From Geodermatophilus nigrescens (GTDB lineage Bacteria > Actinomycetota > Actinomycetes > Mycobacteriales > Geodermatophilaceae): 64,000 nt of DNA. The position numbers and the translations under genes are program-made. This document shows positions 60,760-64,000 of this stretch, piece by piece. Below the pieces are notes generated by a model that was given only the letters and a program-made list of their open reading frames with translations, did no database searches and was not told the origin of the DNA. The DNA is taken from contig NZ_FQVX01000005.1 of NCBI RefSeq assembly GCF_900129495.1, positions 1-64,000 on the forward strand. Direction: 5' to 3'. Position 1 is the stretch's first letter; each line of letters begins with the position of its first letter.

Positions 60760-61032
60760 GTGTACTTCGGAGTCGTGCACACCATCCGCGACGGCGAGCG
60801 GTGGGAGCAGATGATGGCGAACGCCGACCTCGGCGCCCTGCCGGCGGGCGTCGAGCTCATGTCCACCTGCACCGCCGCCGACGACAGCCGGGCCCTGTGC
60901 CTGTGGCGGGTCCAGGACCGGGAGACGCTCGACGGCGTCCTCGACCAGCTGGTCGGGGACAACGCGGTCAACGACGTGTTCGAGGTCAGCGAGCGCTCGG
61001 TGATCGTCGCCGGCCACCCGGCCGCTGTCTGA
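60760..61032 (+). CDS. Small hypothetical protein, possible ferredoxin-like fold
   Basis: The 90-residue protein starts MYFGVVHTIRDGERWEQMMA, continues GVELMSTCTAADDSRALCLW with RVQDRETLDGVLDQLVGDNA, and ends in a strand SERSVIVAG. The beta-alpha-beta order resembles small ferredoxin-like domains such as DUF3303 or stress-responsive barrel proteins, but I cannot name the family. GTG start with AGGGAGG 5 bases before. It is divergent from the transglycosylase gene. Confidence 0.65.
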   Translation: MYFGVVHTIRDGERWEQMMANADLGALPAGVELMSTCTAADDSRALCLWRVQDRETLDGVLDQLVGDNAVNDVFEVSERSVIVAGHPAAV

Positions 61033-61074
61033 GGCCCGGCGCCCGGCACGTCCGGACGCGGCGCGTCCGGATGC

Positions 61075-61578
61075 TCAGCGGGTCGTGTCCCCGGGTCCGG
61101 GGGTCCGCGGCGGCACAGGGGTCGAGACGATGAACGAGCTGGTGGTCTGCCCGTAGAGCAGGAACCGGTCCAGGACCCCCTCCAGCGAGGCGATCGTGGG
61201 CACGTGGACGCGCAGCAGCAGGCAGTCCTCCCCGGAGACGCGGTGGCACTCGCTCACCTCGGGGACCTGGCGGGCCAGCTGCTCGGCCCGGGGCAGGCTG
61301 CCCGGCGTCGGGCGGAGCCGCACCCAGACGCTCACCGGCAGGCCGAGGGCCGCGGGGTCGACGTCGAGCCGGTAGCCGCGGATGACGCCGGCCTGCTCGA
61401 GGCGGGCGACGCGCTCGCGGACGGCCGGGGCGGACATCCCGACCCGCCGGGCGAGGGCGGCGGCGCTCAGGCGCGGGTCGGCCGTCAGCTCGTCCAGCAG
61501 GCGCCGGTTGACCTCGTCGAGGAGCTGGTTCCCGGTCGGAAGGCCGTCCGGCAGCCTCGGTTTCCGGGTGGCACCCAT
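61075..61578 (-). CDS. Lrp/AsnC-family regulator
   Basis: The 167-residue regulator has a winged helix (NRRLLDELTADPRLSAAALA, RRVGMSAPAVRERVARLEQA) and an RAM ligand domain (GYRLDVDPAALGLPVSVWVR, CHRVSGEDCLLLRVHVP). It probably senses an amino acid. Divergent from an EamA exporter with 62 bases between the starts, it is the likely regulator of that gene, a common arrangement for amino acid efflux. Confidence 0.92.
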   Translation of the reverse strand: MGATRKPRLPDGLPTGNQLLDEVNRRLLDELTADPRLSAAALARRVGMSAPAVRERVARLEQAGVIRGYRLDVDPAALGLPVSVWVRLRPTPGSLPRAEQLARQVPEVSECHRVSGEDCLLLRVHVPTIASLEGVLDRFLLYGQTTSSFIVSTPVPPRTPGPGDTTR

Positions 61579-61585
61579 CCGGCGC

Positions 61586-61599
61586 TCCTGACCTCAGGA
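61586..61599. promoter_or_regulatory. Candidate Lrp-family operator
   Basis: TCCTGA-CC-TCAGGA is a perfect 6-2-6 inverted repeat in the short gap between the divergent lrp-like and eamA-like genes. Confidence 0.45.
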
Positions 61600-61640
61600 C
61601 GGCCCTGGTGCTGCCCCGAGCCGCCTCCGACCCTGACTGC

Positions 61641-62573
61641 GTGACATCCTCCTCCGCCGGGACCGGCGCGGCGCCCGGTCCGGCCCCCGCGCGACGCGGG
61701 GCGACCGGCGCCGCCGCGCGGGTGCCCCCGCACGCGTACTTCGTCGTCAGCGCGGTCTTCCACTACCTCGGGCCGGCCTTCGCGGTGCTGCTGTTCGCCC
61801 GCGTCGACGTGCTGGGCGTCGCCTGGCTCCGCATCGCCTCCGCCGCGCTCGTGTTCGCCCTGTGGCGGCGGCCGTGGCGGACCTGGCGCCGGCTGGACGG
61901 GCGCACCCGCCGGCTGCTGGTCGCCTGGGGCGCGGTGCTGGCGGTGATGAACAGCTGCTTCTACCTGGCCGTCGACCGGCTGCCGCTCGGCACGGTGGCC
62001 GCCGTCGAGTTCCTGCCGGTGGTCGCGCTGGCCGCGCTGGCCGCCCGCACCCGGCGCAACCTGGCCGCCCTGGTGCTGGCCGTGGGCGGGGTGTACCTGC
62101 TCACCGACGTGCAGCTCGTCGCCGAGCCGGCCGGCCTCGCCTTCGCCGCGGCCAACGCCGTGCTCTTCGCCGCCTACGTCGTGCTGGGCCACCGCGTCGC
62201 GCGCGACGACCGGCTGCCGGGCGTCGACGGGCTGGCGCTGTCGATGCTGGTCGCAGCCGCCGTGGCGCTGCCCGTCGGGATCACCGGCGCCGTCCCGGCC
62301 CTGACCGACCCGGTCGCGCTGGCCGCCGGCATCGGCGTCGGGGTGTCGTCCTCGGTCGTCCCCTACGTCTGCGACCAGCTGGCGATGCGCCGGCTGCCCC
62401 GGGCCACCTACGCGCTGATGGTGTCGCTGCTGCCGGCGACGGCCACCGTCATCGGGATCGTCGTGCTGGCCCAGGTCCCGACCGCCCGGGAGACCGCCGG
62501 GGTCGCGCTGGTCGTGGCCGGGGTGGCCCTGCACCGCGAGCGGGCGGAGCGGGGACACGGGAAGGGCCGGTGA
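61641..62573 (+). CDS. EamA-family exporter (RhtA-like)
   Basis: The 310-residue protein has ten membrane helices in two EamA repeats. The first holds FHYLGPAFAVLLFARVDVLG and WLRIASAALVFALWRRPWRT. The second holds GVGVSSSVVPYVCDQLAMRR and LPRATYALMVSLLPATATVI. This matches RhtA-type threonine/homoserine exporters, so amino acid efflux under the neighbouring Lrp regulator is likely. GTG at 61641 was chosen as it shortens an unstructured head; GTG at 61608 is also in frame. The stop lies in a terminator stem. Confidence 0.85.
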   Translation: MTSSSAGTGAAPGPAPARRGATGAAARVPPHAYFVVSAVFHYLGPAFAVLLFARVDVLGVAWLRIASAALVFALWRRPWRTWRRLDGRTRRLLVAWGAVLAVMNSCFYLAVDRLPLGTVAAVEFLPVVALAALAARTRRNLAALVLAVGGVYLLTDVQLVAEPAGLAFAAANAVLFAAYVVLGHRVARDDRLPGVDGLALSMLVAAAVALPVGITGAVPALTDPVALAAGIGVGVSSSVVPYVCDQLAMRRLPRATYALMVSLLPATATVIGIVVLAQVPTARETAGVALVVAGVALHRERAERGHGKGR

Positions 62574-62601
62574 CCTGCTGGCGCAGGTCACCGGCCCTTC
62601 C
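62560..62601 (+). terminator. Terminator overlapping the end of the exporter gene
   Basis: A perfect 18-bp stem (62560-62577 with 62584-62601) with a CTGGCG loop includes the exporter's TGA. Confidence 0.8.
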
Positions 62602-62615
62602 GTCCGCGGGACGAC

Positions 62616-62648
62616 TCAGATGTCGTAGTACATGGCGTTCTCGTGCCG
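62616..62648 (-). other. Detached 3' coding tip, possible attachment-site half
   Basis: On the minus strand the bases read R-H-E-N-A-M-Y-Y-D-I-stop with host-like codons (all ending in G or C). Upstream, the frame changes abruptly to rare codons (ATA, TGT, AGT). This looks like the last codons of a host gene whose body is missing here. Glutamine synthetases often end in YYDV or similar, but the match is too short to name the gene. An integrated element at a gene's 3' end would leave such a tip. Confidence 0.3.
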
Positions 62649-62919
62649 TATGGACCGCTTACATTGGCTAATGACGGACACTGCTGTGAGCTGGGGATTT
62701 CCGGTTGGCCGTGCCTGATCACTAGCGGACGTCGCTGAACCTGCTGAGAGCCGATTGAGAGCAGGCCCGCAAAGTTCAACCTGTACTCATGCGCGCGGGC
62801 GCACTCGAGACCGCTTCATCCCGTCCGCCCACCGTTCCGTTCGCTGTGGAGGCTGGCACCGTGGGCGCCATCATTCGGCGGGGCGACGGCTCGCTTGGGT
62901 CTTCAGCCGTTGTGGTCAC
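62649..62919. other. Low-GC gap without a recognised gene
   Basis: GC content is clearly below the rest of the window. Several short ORFs exist in both strands but none resembles a protein. A short repeated CTCTCA (minus strand, near 62741-62762) is the only structure noted. It may be remnant DNA of the same element as the broken gene next to it. Confidence 0.5.
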
Positions 62920-63513
62920 TCAGCTCGGGCGCAAGAAGGCCGCGTCCCGACCGAGCAGCCGACGGTTGTGGGCGTCAAGGGCCGACCTGAGTGCTTCACC
63001 AAGCCGGAGCATGTCGCGGTCTTAGACGCGTCCGTCCTCCAGCTGGCGGGTCAGCTCCGCGAGCAAGGGTGGCCAGTCCCGACTCTCGGCGTTACCGGCA
63101 CGCGAACCTCGACCCGCCGCTCCACCACCTCGATGGCCGACCGGCCGGAAGCTGCGGCGCGGCTCTGCTCCCAGCCGCGACGTCGACAGCCGACCGAGCA
63201 CCACTTCGGGACCGGCCCTCGCGGCCGGGGCGTGATGGCACCGCCGCACCAGGCGCAAGACGTCGCTGCCTGCCGCCGGGCCTCGCCGATTGAGCGAGCA
63301 TCCGTCGGTGACTCAGCCGCCACCGGTAGGTCTGTGGCATCCCGTCGTGAACGGCGCTCGCGACGCTGTCGTTCAGCCTCGCGCCGGTGTATTCGGTCCT
63401 CGGTCCGTCGGCCAGCTGCCATAGGCACAGACTCCTCAGCGACCTCCAGCAACCCGTCCGACGAGTTCGCGGACGCCGAGTGCATGAGGTGTGTCCCTTT
63501 CGATCTTGGCCAT
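62920..63513 (-). pseudogene. Broken zinc-ribbon protein gene
   Basis: Three frames together make one protein: MAKIERDTPHALGVRELVGR, then (frame shift near 63460) LLEVAEESVPMAAGRRTEDR and the zinc ribbon SCAWCGGAITPRPRGPVPKW with CSVGCRRRGWEQSRAAASG, then (second shift near 63080) RDWPPLLAELTRQLEDGRV. After a TAA at 63024-63022 it runs on as DRDMLRLGEALRSALDAHNR with LLGRDAAFLRPS. The TAA stands where a Tyr codon TAC would keep the frame. The four Cys suggest a metal-binding role. Only a 144-residue middle piece (63051-63485) is openly readable. Sequencing errors are possible but three are unlikely. Confidence 0.72.
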
Positions 63514-63672
63514 CTCCAGTGCCGACGGCCCGAGCTCTGGATGAGCACCGCAGGGCCGCTCGACAGGACGCCGCGGCGACGCCTCCATGTGGGGTCATGG
63601 GCCACGGCGAGGTGTCCCTGAAGGCGGCCTATGGGACATCCGCGGAGTGGTCGTCGTCGAGCCGTGAAGCCG

Positions 63673-64000
63673 CTAGCAGTTGAGGTCTTGTTCCTCGAAC
63701 TCCGCGCGAGGAACACTGTCGCCGAAGACGTAGACCTCGCCAGGCTGCAGGTCTGACTGCCGAAAGCCCATGTTGCTGTCGGCAAAGGTGGTGGTCACGT
63801 AGACCACGAGGTCAGCATCTGCGGGGAGCCGACCGTTGAGGGCCACCGTCGTGATGAAGCCAGGAGGTTCCGTCCCCACCGTTACGGCGCCAACCTCGAC
63901 ACCGGCTTCTGACTTGACCTGCCAGAGCATGGGACCGGATACCTCGCCGCCTCCTGATGAGTCGGCGCGTTGGACGCTTACCTCCTGAACGCGCTCGTCC
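63673..64000 (-). CDS. Hypothetical protein, 3' part (runs off the right edge)
   Basis: The frame is open from the window edge for 108 codons and ends QDLNC-stop. Residues include VTVGTEPPGFITTVALNGRL, ADADLVVYVTTTFADSNMGF and QPGEVYVFGDSVPRAEFEEQ, a beta-rich pattern like an Ig-type or secreted domain. It has no match I recognise. Codon use is less G/C-biased than the core genes. The true start is outside the window; an internal ATG at 63930 is probably not the start because the frame stays open upstream. Confidence 0.55.
   Translation of the reverse strand, partial: DERVQEVSVQRADSSGGGEVSGPMLWQVKSEAGVEVGAVTVGTEPPGFITTVALNGRLPADADLVVYVTTTFADSNMGFRQSDLQPGEVYVFGDSVPRAEFEEQDLNC

Noticed and set aside
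62610..62660. tRNA gene or tRNA 3' end as an integration site
   Set aside because: No cloverleaf, anticodon arm or T-loop could be found on either strand.
62755..63621. Plus-strand ORF of 288 codons in the low-GC end
   Set aside because: It lies opposite the zinc-ribbon pseudogene and has an Arg/Ser-rich translation with no recognisable domain.

Overview
The window is very GC-rich (roughly three quarters G+C), with many GTG starts, GTGA/ATGA stop-start overlaps and actinobacterial protein families (an Rv2629-like protein, F420 reductase, glnA2/glnE, DUF222, DUF2784, DUF2795). It reads as the chromosome of a high-GC actinobacterium. The mix of gene content and style suggests Geodermatophilaceae (Blastococcus, Geodermatophilus or Modestobacter type), but that is inference.

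Layout. 1-1.5 kb: end of a DUF222 protein and small genes. 1.7-9.8 kb: a Tad/Flp pilus locus (prepilin peptidase, Flp pilin, TadE- and TadG-like proteins, CpaB, TadZ/CpaE, CpaF ATPase, TadB, TadC). 9.9-12.4 kb: a probable general-stress block with an Rv2629/Balon-like ribosome-associated factor, DUF2795 and small acidic proteins, with GGGTAG-type promoters. 12.4-15.6 kb: a xylan module (LacI repressor divergent from a secreted GH10 xylanase and a CE4 deacetylase). 15.6-26.8 kb: housekeeping and accessory genes (ChaB-like, M24 peptidase, diguanylate cyclase, cupin, F420 reductase, glycosyltransferase, two PH-domain proteins, panB, nadE, DinB, GNAT). 26.8-32.4 kb: nitrogen control (glnA2 with a GlnR-like box, class I amidotransferase, glnE) and a pair of related large hairpins. 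32.5-41.6 kb: aquaporin, CDGSH protein, cytosolic GAF-GAF chemoreceptor, iron redox enzyme, MFS, 5'-nucleotidase, orphan YidD. 41.6-45 kb: two small TetR-linked efflux/acetyltransferase operons, one with clear paired operators. 45-46.5 kb: a DAACS symporter preceded by what looks like a cysteine-type leader peptide. 46.6-59.3 kb: an L-arabinose locus (aldose epimerase, YtfQRT-YjfF-type ABC importer, LacI, araB, araD, araA, sugar porter) with two matching candidate LacI operators. 59.4-62.6 kb: GT51 transglycosylase, Lrp regulator divergent from an EamA exporter.

From about 62.65 kb to the right end the base composition falls, codon use changes and the only recognisable gene is a zinc-ribbon protein broken by two frameshifts and a nonsense codon. 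Just before it lies a short minus-strand coding tip ending in MYYDI-stop, which could be the 3' end of a host gene cut off by an integrated element. No tRNA, rRNA, CRISPR array or transposase was found.

The window shows no single gross novelty. The strongest leads are the leader peptide before the DAACS transporter, the double TetR operator at the Gdx-type SMR pump, the Balon-like factor with its shared stress-type promoters, the arabinose operators, the twin hairpin elements after glnA2, and the decayed island edge.
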